Source of the DNA: Antilocapra americana
Taxonomy: Eukaryota > Chordata > Mammalia > Artiodactyla > Antilocapridae
Assembly (NCBI GenBank): GCA_007570785.1
Contig: ML660201.1
Location: forward strand, 33,665,840-33,729,839
Length of the DNA: 64,000 nucleotides
Direction of reading: 5' to 3'
The notes below the pieces were generated by a model that worked only from the letters and a program-made list of their open reading frames with translations, was not told the origin of the DNA and ran no database searches. The position numbers and the translations under genes were made by a program. This document shows positions 1-11,689 of this stretch, one piece after another. The stretch's first letter is position 1, and every line of letters begins with the position of its first letter.

Positions 1-484
1 TCAAAATGGAAGGGGTTCAGTCTCAGGTTGATTGCAGGTAGAAGGGGTGCTTCCTGGGTCCTTCAGTATTGAGATATAGAGGAGTATGTCTTTTTGTCCA
101 TTTGACACTGGCTTTCAACTTGACCCCTTCTAATCAATTCTGTACTAGGATCATGGATACTTAAAAGGTCACTTACGTCTAGCCTCAGAACATGGTTAGA
201 GTAGGGAGGCGTCTGTTAGCATGAATTCCAGTGCTCTTTGGCCTTCTTGCTTCTAAGAAAATGTGTAGGGCCTGTGAACCATCAAGTGTTGACTGATTCC
301 ACAATCATACAGTCAAGTGTTGACTGTCATTCTTTCCCTGCGTGTTTTATACCTGAGAATACTTTATAGAAATAATCACATGATAATAGATAGCATTGTT
401 TAATGCTGATAACATTATAGCCATTGAGTAAATGCTTTAAGTTGTATGTTGTCTCATTATTCCTTCCTTTTGTGAGATGCAATA
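1..484. other. Unique sequence, no gene seen
   Basis: No repeat family or coding frame recognised. The only structure is a 14-base direct repeat (TCAAGTGTTGACTG) at 282-295 and 313-326, a 31-base-period local duplication. Confidence 0.5.
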
Positions 485-2660
485 TCAGTTCAGTTCAGTT
501 GCTCAGTCGTGTCCTACTCTTTGCGACCCCATGAACTGCAGCAGGCAGGGCTCCCTGTCCATCACCAACTCCCAGAGTTCACCCAGACCTGTGTCCATCG
601 AGTTGGTGATGCCATCCAACCAACTCATCCTCTGTCATCCCCTTCTCCTCCTGCCCTCAATCTTTCCCAGCATCAGGGTCTTTTCAAGTGAGTCGGCTAT
701 TCGCATCAGGTGGCCAAAATATTGGAGTTTGTGCTTCAGCATCAGTCCTTCCAGTGAACACTCAAGACTGATCTCCTTTAGGATGGACTGGTTGGATCTC
801 CTTGCAGTCCAAGGGACTCTCAAGAGACCTCTCCAACACCACAGTTGAAAAGCAGCAATTCTTCGGCACTCAGCTTTCTTTATAGTCCACCTCTCACATC
901 CATACATGACCACTGGAAAAACCATAGCCTTGATTATACGGACCTTTGTTGGCAAAGTAATGTCTCTGCTTTTTGATATGCTGTCTAGGTTGGTCATAAC
1001 TTTCCTTCCAAGGAGTAAGCGTCTTTTAATGTCATGGCTACAGTCAACATTTGCAGTGATTTTGGAGCCCAGAAAAATAAAGTCAGCCACAGTTTCCACT
1101 GTTTCCCCATCTATTTGCCATGAAGTGATGGGACCAGATGCCATGATCTTAGTTTTCCAAATGTTGAACTTTAAGCCAACTTTTTCACTCTCCTCTTTCA
1201 TGTTCATCAAGAGGCTCTCTAGTTCTTCACTTTCTGCCATAAGGGTGGTGTCATCTGCATATCTGAGATTATTGATATTTCTCCCAGCAATCTTGATTCC
1301 AGCTTGTGCTTCCTCCAGCCCAGCATTTCTCATGATGTACTCTGCATATAAGTCAAATAAGCAGGCTGACAGTATACAGCCTGGATGTACTCCTTTTCCT
1401 ATTTGGAACCAGTTTGTTGTTCCATATCCAGTTCTAACGGTTGCTTCCTGACCTGTATACAGGTTTCTCAAGAGACAGGTCAGGTGGTCTGGTATTCCTA
1501 TCTCTTTCAGAATTTTCCACAGTTAATTGTGATCCACACAGTCAAAGGCTTTGGCTTAGTCAATAAAGCAGAAATAGATGTTTTTCTGGAACTCTCTTGC
1601 TTTTTTGATGATCCAGAGGATATTGGCAATTTGATCTCTGGTTCCTTTGCCTTTTCTAAAACCAGCTTGAATCTCTGGAAGCTCACAGTTCACGTACTGC
1701 TGAAGCCTGGCCTGGAGAGTTTTAAGCATTCCTTTACTAGCATGTGAGATGAGTGCAATTGTGCGGTAATTTGAACATTCTTTGGCATTGCCTTTCTTTG
1801 GGATTGGAATGAAAACTGACCTTTTCCAGACCTGTGGCCACTGCTGAGTTTTCCAAATTTCCAAGTGTGCAGCACTTTCACAGCATCATCTTTCAGGATT
1901 TGAAATAGCTCAACTGGAATTCCATCACCTCCACTAGCTTTGCTTGTAGTGATGCTTCCTAAGGCCCACTTGACTTCACATTCCAGGATGTCTGGCTCGA
2001 GGTGACTGATCACACCATCATGATTATCTGGGTCGTGAAGATGTACAATTCTGTGTATTCTTGCCACCTCTTCTCAATACCTTCTGCTTCTGTTAGGTCC
2101 CTACCATTTCTGTCCTTTATTGAGCCCATCTTTGCATGAAATTTTCCCTTGGTATCTATAGTTTTCTTGAAGAAATCTCTAGTCTATACCATTCTGTTGT
2201 TCTCCTCTATTTATTTGCATTTATCGCGGAGGAAGGCTTTCTTATCTCTCCTTGCTATTCTTTGCAACTCTGCAGTCAAATGGATATATCTTTCCTTTTC
2301 TCCTTTGCTTTTTGCTTCCCTTCTTTTCACAGCTATTTGTAAGGCCTCCTCAGACACCCATTTTGCTGTTTTGCATTTCTTTTTTGGGGGAATGGTCTTG
2401 ATTCCTGTCTCCTGGACAATTTCATGAACGTCCATCCATAGTTCATCAGGCACTCTGTCTCTTAGATCTAGTCCCTTAAATCTATTTCTCACTTCTACTA
2501 TATAGTCATAAGGGATTTGATTTAGGTCATACCTGAATGGTCTAGTGCTTTTCTCCACTTTCTTCAATCTAAGTCTGAATTTGGCAATAAGGAGTTCATG
2601 ATCTGAGCCACAGTCAGCTCCCAGTCTTGTTTTTGCTGACTCTATAGAGCTTCTCCATCT
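485..2660 (-). mobile_element. BovB LINE (RTE clade), 5'-truncated, dead
   Basis: The CAGTT-repeat tail, the mark of a BovB 3' end, lies at 485-500, so the element runs right to left. Minus-strand frames at 635-1471, 1556-1864, 1690-2067 and 2211-2567 are pieces of one endonuclease/reverse transcriptase polyprotein broken by frameshifts and stops. The 278-residue piece holds the RT active-site box YADD (residues 71-74, bases 1250-1261), so the catalytic aspartates survive. The preceding box reads HPGC where other copies here have HQGC. The thumb and C-terminal region (YFGHLMR, GKIEGRRRRG) follows. The endonuclease end is missing beyond about 2660. This is the second-longest BovB span in the window, and no intact ORF remains. 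Confidence 0.95.
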
Positions 2661-2661
2661 A

Positions 2662-2790
2662 TAATTGCTCTTATTTTATAGACCAGGAGACTGAGGCTTA
2701 GGGAGCAGGTCAACCAGGTTATAAATAGTGGAATTTGGCTATGAACCAAAGTGTGCCTGACATCAAAGTCTATGGTCTTAACCACAAATT
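2662..2790 (-). repeat. MIR SINE
   Basis: Reverse-complement MIR core is recognisable (ATAGACCAGGAGACTGAGGC, then a CAGGT-GGAATTTG region). It directly abuts the truncated 5' end of the neighbouring BovB. Confidence 0.65.
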
Positions 2791-3221
2791 TGAGTGAAGC
2801 TGATAAAATGTGAGCAGTAAAGATCCTTTTCCAGAGCAAGCTATGCTATTCAGTATTATGAATTGTCACTATAATGTGCAAGTTTGGCAGAAAGACTATG
2901 CAAAATCCACAGGTTCCTTTTCAGATTTGTTGTGAGAATTTGGAAATATTTGAATCTCCATGTCTTTTCTCAAGATTTTGCCTTAAAATGAAGTTTTGTT
3001 GTTGTTGTTTTTTTAATAGTAATAGCAGTATGAGAGAACATGTAATTTTTTCTGTAATCAAGATGATGAACTGAGTTGCCTGTATTTATTTCCATTAGCA
3101 CAGTGATTACATATAATCAAAACCAAGCATCATCAGAAAAGGTCAGATAACAACAAACACAGGCTAGAAAAGATGAGTTATCTTTTCACAGAAAAGATTT
3201 GTGCAGCCCCACTAAGAAGAA

Positions 3222-3304
3222 TGGGCTTCCCTTGTGGTTTAGCTGGTAAAGAATGGGGTCGCAAAGAGTTGGACACTACTGAGCAACTTTCACTTTCACT
3301 TCAA
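3222..3304 (+). mobile_element. Bov-tA SINE with internal deletion
   Basis: Only 83 bases long, but with both ends: the tRNA-like head GGGCTTCCCTTGTGG runs into GGTAAAGAAT and jumps straight to the tail GGGTCGCAAAGAGTTGGAC. It is flanked by a perfect 11-base target duplication ACTAAGAAGAA (3211-3221, 3305-3315), so the middle was deleted before or after an ordinary insertion. The breakpoint shares the dinucleotide AT. Confidence 0.9.
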
Positions 3305-3449
3305 ACTAAGAAGAAATACCTCTGTCCCTACCCGCTCTTGATGCCAACCTCCAATACTCTGCTCTGTCTTTTCCTTTTCTGACACAGTTTACCTTCTAAC
3401 ATATTAATTTATTATTAATTGAATTTCTTGATTATCATTGCCTCATTTT

Positions 3450-3575
3450 AAAACTTAAGCTCCCTGAGAGCAGGGGCCTTTGTTTCATTCTGTGATAGAT
3501 CCCAAATGCTGGGGAGGAGTAGCTGCAGAGCAGATACTCAAATACTGGTTGGATGAGTGGATGAATATAATAATA
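3450..3575 (+). repeat. L2-like 3' end fragment
   Basis: Shows the L2 3' motif series AGCTCCCTGAGAGCAGGG, TTTGTTTCATTCTG, and a degenerate ATACTCAAATA-TTGGATGA ending. Confidence 0.5.
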
Positions 3576-3629
3576 GTAGAAGTAGGATTAGATAAGAGGA
3601 AATTCCCTTAAAGTATGACATGTTTGCAG

Positions 3630-4345
3630 GACAGTTTCAGTTATCTATTGACAGGAAACAAGACACCTCACAATGCAGTTGCTTAGGACAGCCCATCCGT
3701 TGGCTACCATTCTATAGGTCAGGAATTTGGACGGGGCTCAGCTTGGGCTTCCCTGGAGGCATAGATGTGAAAGAATCTGCTTGCAATTCGGGGGACTGGG
3801 GTTCAATTCCTGGGTTGGGAAGACCCCCTGGAGAAGGGACTGGCAACCTACTCCCTGGAGTATTCTTGCCTGGAGACTTCTATCAACAGAGGAGCCTGGC
3901 AGGCTACAGTCCATGGGATCACAAAGAGTCGGACATGACTGAGCGACATAAATTAAGTTTCATTCAGTTCAGCTTGCGTGTCTGTCTCTGTTCCACATGG
4001 TGATGGCTGAGCCAACTCTAATGATTCTAGCGAATTCAAAATGGCCTCATTCACGTGACCAGGTACTGGCGGTTGACCGGGCTGCTTCATTTTCTCATGT
4101 GGCCTCTCTCCCACCCCCGGCCTGCCATCGTGCAAGGCCTTTCTCTCCATGTGGTCTCCGTCTCCAGCCGGATAATCTGGACTTCTTTACGTGGTGGCTG
4201 GGTCCCCAGAGTGACAGTGGAAGCTCCGAGGCCTCTCAGGGCCTCAGCTCCCAGAATGTCTCTTCCACCACATTGTGTGGTGAGAGCCAGCCCAGATTCT
4301 CAGGCTGGGGCTGGGAACTCTGCCTCATGGTGGGAGGAGCAGCAC
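3630..4345 (+). repeat. Ancient LTR-like repeat, family not assigned, split by a SINE
   Basis: Starts with a GTTATCTATTG-ACACCTCACAATGCAGTTGCTTA block and continues with TCAGGAATTTGGACGGGGCTCAGC. It resumes after the SINE with AAAATGGCCTCATTCAC, a GGACTTCTTTACGTGGTGGCT block and GATGGGAAGG. The same head block recurs at 37120. I recognise it as a dispersed mammalian repeat but cannot name the subfamily. The overlapping open frames of 117-129 codons are incidental. Confidence 0.5.
3746..3968 (+). mobile_element. Bov-tA SINE
   Basis: Full-length Bov-tA: tRNA-derived head, TTCAATTCCTGGGTTGGGAA (degenerate B box) and BovB-derived tail CACAAAGAGTCGGACATGAC. Flanked by the short duplication TCAGCTTG (3738-3745, 3969-3976). 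It interrupts the older repeat around it. Confidence 0.92.
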
Positions 4346-4404
4346 CTTGACAAAAACAGATGGGAAGGTGGCTGCTCTTGCACTGCACGTTTTGCTGGGT
4401 TTTT

Positions 4405-5065
4405 TTCCCAGTGTTCTTTTTTTTTTAATTGCAACAAAACATAGTTAACGTAAAATTTACCATTTTACCCGTGTTTAACAGTTATTGGCATGAAGATATT
4501 CACATTGTTGTGCATCACCACCATCCATTTCTCGACCCCCTCTTTATTTTTTAATTTCCCTAAACAGAAATTTGATCCTCGTTGAATAGTAATTCCCTGT
4601 CTCTCCTCCTCCTCCTCCCAGCCCCCAACCCCTGATAACCACCATTCTATATTCTGTCTGTGTTAGTACCACCTCAGGCATAATCTGTTTAGATACATCA
4701 TTTGCAATGGACAGTATTTGTCTTTGTGTGACTGACTTCATTTACTTAGGATAATATCCCCGGTGTTTATCCATATTGTAGCATGTGTCAGATTTTTCTT
4801 TTTTTTTAAGGCTTGTTATACTCTTTCATAGATACATACGACATTTTGTTTATCTGTTCATTCTCCAGTGGACACTTGGGTTGCTTCCACATTTCGACTA
4901 TGGTGAATAAAGCTGCTGTGAACATGGGTGTACAGGTGTTTCTGCTTTCAGTTCGTTTTGGTGTTTACCCAGAAGTGGAGGGTTTGAATTACATGGTAAT
5001 TCATGTTTAATTTTTTGAGGAACTTCCATCCTGTTTTACATAGTAATTGTACCATTCTACAGAGA
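4405..5065 (-). mobile_element. Old L1M LINE 3' end
   Basis: Antisense L1 3' UTR and ORF2 C-terminal sequence in the usual order: ACATAGTTAACGTAAAATTTACCATTTT, CATCACCACCATCCATT, CTGATAACCACCATTCTAT, TTTATCTGTTCATTCTCCAG, GGTTGCTTCCACATTTCGAC, and TTGAGGAACTTCCATCCTG. Heavily diverged, so an early placental L1 family. Confidence 0.75.
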
Positions 5066-5138
5066 GGGAGCACCTTTTAATCTATAATATTAATAACATA
5101 ATAAAACAACCCATAATATTAATAATACAGGACAAAGA

Positions 5139-5203
5139 AGCCTAGAGTTCTGCAGTCTGGGGGATCACAAAGAGTCGGGCACAACTTGGTGACTGAACAA
5201 AAG
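5139..5203 (+). mobile_element. Bov-tA SINE 3' fragment
   Basis: Only the 3' third remains: CTGCAGTCTGGGGGATCACA then AAAGAGTCGGGCACAACTTG and GTGACTGAACAA. Confidence 0.75.
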
Positions 5204-6234
5204 CCACAGCTAATGACACAGTAATATAGTCTCATTTGTAACCTGTATTCACTACCTCTAGAAGGAATCTTTTTTTTTTTTCCTGCTGTAACTGAAACAT
5301 ATTCTGATACATACTTTTCCCTTTATATAAAAATTTTCTTCCTTTATTTTCCCACATCTATGTATCCATCCTATGGGACTTGATTTATGTCAGGTTTTCC
5401 TTCCTCTGTTACAGATAAAATCCATTCCAAGTTCAACTAAATGGCAGGAGTCAGTGGCACCCAGGTCTCTGCTTTCTGTCTTAAACTCTAGCTCACATAG
5501 ATTTCTGGGTTAGGGTGGCATCATTTTCCCTGAAAAGCTTTGGAGCATTGCCCCAGAAGACGATTCAGAAGTGCCCTCAACATCCCAGCATTTTCCAGCC
5601 CTCTGTGACTAATCTGAAAATGAATCTTTTGAGAAAACAAAGGTGGGGGGGGTGGGGGTGGGAAGCACCCTCCTAAGACTAACAATGAGAAATTGCTAAA
5701 AATAATAGTTGCTTTATTGTTTCTCTTCCTAAAGGCCATATTTTTGGCTGCTGTTAGCTATTATTCATTCCCCTGGGGCATATTCTATTTTCTCTGAAAG
5801 ACTGTATAGTAAGGGAGAACAGCTTATAATTTAGGCTACAAATTGTGTATGACATTTCTGGGTCCTATTTGGTGTTTCTTATCTCTATTATTGTCTGAGA
5901 AGAGCTTTTTGTTTCATGGGCATTGTTTGAAAGCAGGTAATATCCCTCATAAACAGGCATCTCCTTCTGTAAAGATACATAGTTTGGCTCCTTGCTGTGT
6001 TTGCGCCTTATATTTATGATACTGTCTGATAGCCCAAGCCATAACAGGAATCATTACCTTCTTGTCTATAAAGCCTTCAGTATTGGCAGCAGGTAAAAGT
6101 GGGTGTATTGGGATTTCTCTAGGCTTTTTTAGAGTAAGAATGTACTTCCATTTTCCTTTGGAGGTGAACTTTGATTCAGAACTTTTCAAAATTCAGCCAC
6201 CCAAATATGGATTCTGCAGTGTCCTGAGAAGAGC
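5204..6234. other. Unique sequence; one G-rich tract
   Basis: No gene or repeat family recognised. The tract at 5645-5662 (G8-T-G5-T-G3 on the + strand) fits the four-run G-quadruplex pattern if the eight-G run is split. Confidence 0.4.
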
Positions 6235-6435
6235 AAGGGCTTTGTTGTCTGGCACATGTAGGTTTGAGTTGGTACAGACCCATTCACTGTCTGTGTGATT
6301 TGGGGAAGGTTCTCCATCTATGTCAGCATCAGTTACTGCAAATGTAAAATACTGAAACCAAAAGTACCTATCTCCGCAGACTAATTGGATAGTCAAGGGA
6401 AAGTGCCTAGTACAAAGTATAAGCTAAGTAATTAT
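6235..6435 (+). repeat. MIR SINE
   Basis: Diverged MIR: GGTTTGAGTT, CACTGTCTGTGTGATTTGGG (the TGTGACCTTGGGCAA core), GTTCTCCATCT, TGCAAATGTAAAAT and AAGTGCCTAGTACAAAGTA. Confidence 0.6.
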
Positions 6436-6644
6436 TCTTCCTGTGAGTAAATTCTAAATTCTGATCTTATCAGTCTATTTATTTTCATCTTTGAATGCAC
6501 AGAGTTTAGATAAGTATTCATGAAGAATCTGCTAACAAGAACTGCTACATCAAAAACAGTGTACATATTGTAGAGCTTTATATAATTTGTTGTTTTCCTA
6601 TGCTATGTTTTCGGCTTTAATAGTAATAATTAGAGCACCTGAGG

Positions 6645-6875
6645 TTTTTTGAGCATTACTGTGTACTAGAAATTGAGCTAAGCATTCTACATGTATTGAT
6701 TAATTTAAACTTTACACTAAGAACATAGTTACTATAATTATGCTGATTTTACAAATAAATAAACTAAGGCCAGTAAAGAAATTTTAAGTCCCTATTTAGG
6801 TCAGTAAGTAGCATAGCGAAAACTTGAACTCATGTAGTCTGGCTCCAGTGTCCATACATTTAACTACATGAGTAT
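6645..6875 (-). repeat. MIR SINE
   Basis: Antisense MIR with long flanks: TGAGCATTACTGTGTACTAG, GATTTTACAAATAAATAAAC, AGGTCAGTAAGTAGCATAGC and GTAGTCTGGCTCCAGTG. Confidence 0.65.
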
Positions 6876-7474
6876 TCATAGTTTTTGTTCTCAAGACCCT
6901 TTTAGTATCTTAAAAGAACATTATTTTATGTGGGTTATATCTATAAATATTTACCATAATCAGAATTCAAACTGGAAACCAGAAATATTCACTTACTAAA
7001 TTTATTTAAAATACAAAAATAATACACTTATTATATGTTACCAAAAATGCCATATTTTCCAAAACCCCCCAAAAAATTAGTGTGCATAATGGCATTTTTT
7101 TTCCACAGTCTTAATGTCTAGCTTAATAGAAGACAGCTGGAAAATCATATCTGCTTCTGTATTCAATTTGCTATGATATTCCAAATTATTGTGCCTCTCA
7201 AAAACTCCATTTAACATTCATTAGAGAATGGGAGTGAAAAATGACAAGTAACATCTTAGTGTTATTATGAAAATATTTTTACCTCCCAGTCCCTGGGAGC
7301 TTCACGACCACACTTTGAGAACTATTATCTACTATTTCCTGCCTTTCAGGTAAAAAAGTTTATAATCAGGTTAGAACAGGGAAGGGAAGGGAAGAGAAGA
7401 GGTATTAGGAGCTATTTCTGAACCACCAAATGAAACACAGGGATAGCTGGCAGTTGGCAGCCTAATTTCACCTA

Positions 7475-7640
7475 CTGTTTCTAATTTAATTCTTGTGATT
7501 TGCCAGAGGAATAAATATTTTTGATATATATTTTATAGTTATGAACAATGAGACTAAAATACTGAGTGTTGCTCAGAGACATCCAGCAGAGTTAGGATTT
7601 GAACCCTTCATCTGATTCACTAGTTGCCTGCTCATTCTTC
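7475..7640 (-). repeat. MIR SINE
   Basis: Antisense MIR: TTTTATAGTTATGAACAATG-AGACTAAAATACTGAG, CATCCAGCAGAGTTAGGATTTGAACCC. Confidence 0.55.
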
Positions 7641-7689
7641 CATTTTCCTAGGAAGTAATTGATACACTTTATGTTACTCTAAACCAGTA

Positions 7690-8200
7690 TTAGTGAGGAC
7701 CTTTTATTAATCAGGACTCTGGGTTATAGTGACAGAAGTCTAGTTCAAACTTGTTTCAACTAAGAAAAGAAAATATATCAGCAGCAAAAGCAAGTGGTAA
7801 GTGGACCTCAAGCATAACAGGGTCTAGGTATTCAGTTAACAAAATCAGACTTAGGATTTTCATTTTTCATCTCTTGCATTTGTCTTCCCTCTCAGTTAGC
7901 ATCATTCTCAGGCAGGATTTGAGCCTAGCAAACCTTGGCTTTATCTAACCAACTTGATAACCCATGCAGAAAGAATCTTTCCCCAGAGTTTCTGCAGTAC
8001 TCTTGAGGCTGACTCTTATTGGTCCACTTTGGACAAGAGTTTGTCCTAAAACTAATCCCTAATCCCTGGGCCACAAAGGTAGAGGCCTGCAGATTGGGAC
8101 CATGTGCCAGTCCCTGGAGCCTGAGGGAGTAGTAGAGTCAAACCAACCTACTCCTCAATTATTTCTTCTGAGATCAGGGAAGAAGCAGTTCACAAATGAG
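7690..8200. repeat. Ancient dispersed repeat, family not assigned
   Basis: The series TCAGGACTCTGGGTTATAGT, TTAGCATCATTCTCAGGCAG, AGTTTCTGCAGTACTCTTGA, GGCTGACTCTTATTGGTCCA, CCACAAAGGTAGAGG and GTCCCTGGAGCCTGAGGG matches a common mammalian repeat I know by pattern but cannot name securely. The small open frames here are incidental. Confidence 0.4.
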
Positions 8201-9821
8201 AACTGGGATGTTCGTACCAGAAAAATGAGTCAAGGGATTTTGAGCAGGTAAAACTTGAAAGATGTCTACAGCGAATCCTGTTTTTCTCATGTATACTACC
8301 TTAGCTTCAACACAAAGAGAATTCCTTGATTTCTACCTCCCCCTCTCTTTTATCATTCTACAGGGTATTTTTATGGAATGCTGTGATCATGTCATAATGT
8401 TCTTTGGGCCCTTCTCTTAAGGAATTTACAATGTTGTTCTAGAGATGAATCAGACTTACACACAAAATGCTCTAAAAACAGTTACTAAGCAACAAATTAG
8501 CATATGGAGATGAAATCCTAGTACAGGTTAAATGTCTGAGCCAAGGAATTATATAGAGGATGGCAACAGACACAAATGTGGGACGGAGCAGCATCTTTAT
8601 GGTATATATTTTATGGCAACAGACACACTGTGGGCTTTCTTCTGAAAAAGCATTCTGTCTTTTTGTCCCTTCCTGGGAAACAGTGTGTTGAAGTTGAAAG
8701 ATTACAAGTTGAAAGTCAGAAACTGAGCAAAAGCTAGATGCCTTCTTTTCCTCATGACTAGTCCTTGTATTTGCTTTCTGACCAGATTTTTCATGTGCAA
8801 GTAAAATCTAAGAAGCACACCATTCCTTTTCTTAACATTCTGCTGCCCTCACATGTGAAGTATGTACATTTTTCAACAGCTGGTATCTAGGTAACTATTC
8901 AGTCCTGCACCCTGATGAGGGACAAAATGAAGTAATTTGGGGGGGGGGTGATGGTTATTTTCACTGGAACGAGATGTAGTTCAGAAGAGTGAGTGGCTGA
9001 GTGTTGAAACCAGAGACAGAGCTCAATAATACATGTGCAGATAAACTACCAGGGCTTCAACTTTGTGATCAGATCAAGGTAAATTGCAAGAAATGAAATA
9101 TTGAAAGAAAACTCTTATTTAATCAAAATATTATTTAGCAACTTAAGATTTCTGTTTTAAAGTGTATTAAAACAAATAACTTCCATCATTTCATGCACTG
9201 TGACTGAGCATTGTTATTAAGTGCTGTGAGGCATTTGTTTAAAGAGAGAAGGAAAAATGTAGCTTGTATTTAGGGAAGCCTGTTTAGCTATTAACCTAGC
9301 TTCAGGAACTCAAATATTGTTACATTTATTTCAAGAGTCAAAAACAGGTGCTCTGCATTAATCTTCACTTGATTTTGCTTTGAAATTTTCAGGGATTGTT
9401 TTCTCCAAAGCTCTTATTTCCAACCTAAACATGAACAGATCGAGATTTCTTGCTCAGGCATTGTAAAGCTAACTTGATCCAGTGCACAAAAAAAGAAAGA
9501 AATGGAAGAAATAGGCATTTCTACAACCAGTTGGAAATTTTTATCTCCAGGTTACGGGGTTTGGTGCTTAAAACTGTACTGCGTGCACTGGCCTGAACTC
9601 CACTTTCACTCCTGAGTGGTCAGCAAAAAGAACTAATGAGCTTGCCCTTTTCATTCTCAACTTGCTTTTTGATGGCACATAGTGGGACATTTGTTTTTCT
9701 TTGCAGTTTCCACTCTTTGCTCCCTTTTGATAAAGTCTCTCCACTATAGGTGGTAGAACTTCACCTGATAAAATGGAAACCCATTTCTTTTCATTACTTA
9801 GAAGCATTTTCAGTATCATTA
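8201..9821. other. Unique sequence; small local duplication
   Basis: No gene seen. ATGGCAACAGACACA occurs at 8560-8574 and again at 8613-8627, a 53-base-period duplication. A G8 homopolymer lies near 8940. Confidence 0.4.
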
Positions 9822-10428
9822 CCTTGTCAGTCTTGGCTGCCAGAACAAAATACTGTAGACTGAGTGACTTAATATAGATTTACTGTTTCACAGTTCTAGA
9901 GGCTGAAAGTTCGAGATGAAGAAGCCAGCAAGGTTCATTTCTGGTGAGGCCTCTCTCCTTGGTTCGCTGTTAGCCACCTTCTTGCTCTGAATTCACCTGG
10001 CCTTTCCTCTGTACATGTAGGAAGAGATCTCTGGTGTCTCTTCCTCTTATAAGGGCATATGTATGCGTGTGCTGTCGTGTTTTGACTCTTTGTGACCCCA
10101 TGGACGGTAACCCACCAGGTTCCTCTGTCCATGGAATTTTTCAGGCAGAAATACTGGCGCAGGTTGCCATTTCATACTCTAGGGAATCTTCCCATCCCAG
10201 GGATTGAACCTGCATCTGTTGCATCTCCTGCATTGGCAGGAGGATTCTTTACCACTGAACCACCTGGGAAGGCCATTATGGTATCAGTCATATGGAATTA
10301 AGGTCCACTCTTGTAACCTCACTTAACCTCTGTTACTTGTTTGTAGGCCCTAACTCCAAATACAGAGGGGATAGGGCTTCCATATATGAATTTAGAGGTG
10401 GTGGAGGGAATGCATTCAGTCCATAACA
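9822..10428 (-). repeat. MLT1-like MaLR LTR split by a SINE
   Basis: Antisense MaLR-type solo LTR: TTGGCTGCCAGAACAAAATA, CACAGTTCTAGAGGCTGAAA, TTTCTGGTGAGGCCTCTCTC, CACCTTCTTGCTCTGAATTC, GGTGTCTCTTCCTCTTATAA, then after the SINE CCTAACTCCAAATACAGAGG, CATATATGAATTTAGAGGTG and the terminal ATTCAGTCCATAACA. No internal retroviral sequence or second LTR is present, so it is a non-coding relic of an old endogenous element. Confidence 0.8.
10064..10274 (-). mobile_element. Bov-tA SINE nested in the MLT1-like LTR
   Basis: Antisense SINE: TTTGACTCTTTGTGACCCCA at the left (the BovB-derived 3' part) and CCACTGAACCACCTGGGAAG at the right (the tRNA-like head). The LTR resumes on both sides, so the SINE is younger. 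No clear target duplication was found. Confidence 0.9.
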
Positions 10429-11549
10429 GTCTTTTTTGTTTTCTTTTCAAGAGGAATGAGGTAAAAGTCTTTTCTGTGTTTCCAAATCACATGGTGTTCT
10501 CGTCGACCACGATCTCTGCTAGAACTCAGCAAGCACGCTGTGGGTGGAAAAAGGACACAGTAAACTATTTCAGCTGGTGAGAGTGACATGCAAGATGAAA
10601 AGCACAGAGAATTTAATCTCATTTCTTCTTGTTCTCTTTTCATATGAATGTAGCCTGTCCTATTTGTAACTGCCTATTTATTTCCAGGCCATCTTCTGAT
10701 GGATGCCTGTTATTAAAGTGGATGGGGCTCTGAAGTAGTAATAACAGAGACGATTTCCCTGGGTGAGGAGGTTTGCTTAGTGTGGAGATGAGCCCTGTAT
10801 TCAGCAATCTAGTCTTTGTCAGGAGACTGGAGAGTCAAGACCCAGAGTAGCACTTTCAGCTTTGTTGCATCATTTTACCATGGAGTTTGAACGTGTCAAG
10901 GCATTTTCTAAGATAATTGGCTTTGGCCCCTGACGCTGTAATTGTGTGTGCCCACTTGTTATGTATTTATAATAGAATGGTTTTTGAAACCCAGTAGATG
11001 TTATTCCCTGTTATTGCAGAATTATGGCCAAGACCCAGAATCGAGCCAGAGGGCACAGGTACCCCACATTACAAGTTGAGAAGTTGGAGCCTTCCAGGGC
11101 TTTCCAACAGCCTCCATTGCAGGAGGTCAGGCCTTGCCTGCTTTACCTCCCAACCCAAGTTGATAGAAAAGGCAAAATAGAAAAAAGACGTTGTCTTTTT
11201 AGGTAAAAGAATATTTACCCAAAGCCTTACCTTCCTTGTGTTCCTGTAAGAGAAGTTGGGGGGATTATCCCCTTGTTGTGAGCTGACCAAAGCTAACGTG
11301 ATCCCTCTAGATTCTTTGGAAGTGGCTGAAGAGATTAGAGTTGGTTAGCATTAGCCATTCTTCTATAACCTTGCTCCAGTTTTAATGAAAACAGGCCTCA
11401 GACCAAATTCTCCCACACATGCAGACATTTACTAAATGAATATTCATTAGCAGTGCTGTCTCAAAACAGCTCATAAACCCTTTCTGCAAGCCCAAGGCTG
11501 TTCCAACTCGCTGCCGAGTAGAACAGCGATGCTCTTCCATGGTCAAGGA
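10429..11549. other. Unique sequence, no gene seen
   Basis: No repeat family or convincing coding frame recognised. Short open frames around 10386-10643 and 10998-11290 overlap each other on both strands and look incidental. Confidence 0.4.
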
Positions 11550-11689
11550 ATAGAATCATCAGGGCAGCTTTACAAAGGCCGTGATACCAGTCCCCCCTCC
11601 AGAGATTCCTACACTGTTGACCTAAATGGTGAGGTCTGGCTGTTGGAATTCTAAAGCTTCCCATGCAAGGCCAAGGTTGAAAACCAGTG
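11550..11689 (+). mobile_element. MER5A-like hAT (Charlie) DNA transposon relic
   Basis: GAATCATCAGGGCAGCTTTA, CAGAGATTCCTACACTGTTG, GGTGAGGTCTGGCTGTTGGA, AAAGCTTCCCATGCAAG and the 3' tip GGTTGAAAACCAGTG follow MER5A order. The 5' tip is lost. Confidence 0.75.

Noticed and set aside
485..2660. Possibility that a BovB copy is still active
   Set aside because: Every copy here is 5'-truncated or interrupted and carries frameshifts or stops. No intact endonuclease-RT frame exists.
4055..4444. 129-codon plus-strand frame and overlapping 117-codon frame
   Set aside because: Both lie within an ancient LTR-like repeat and have no domain.
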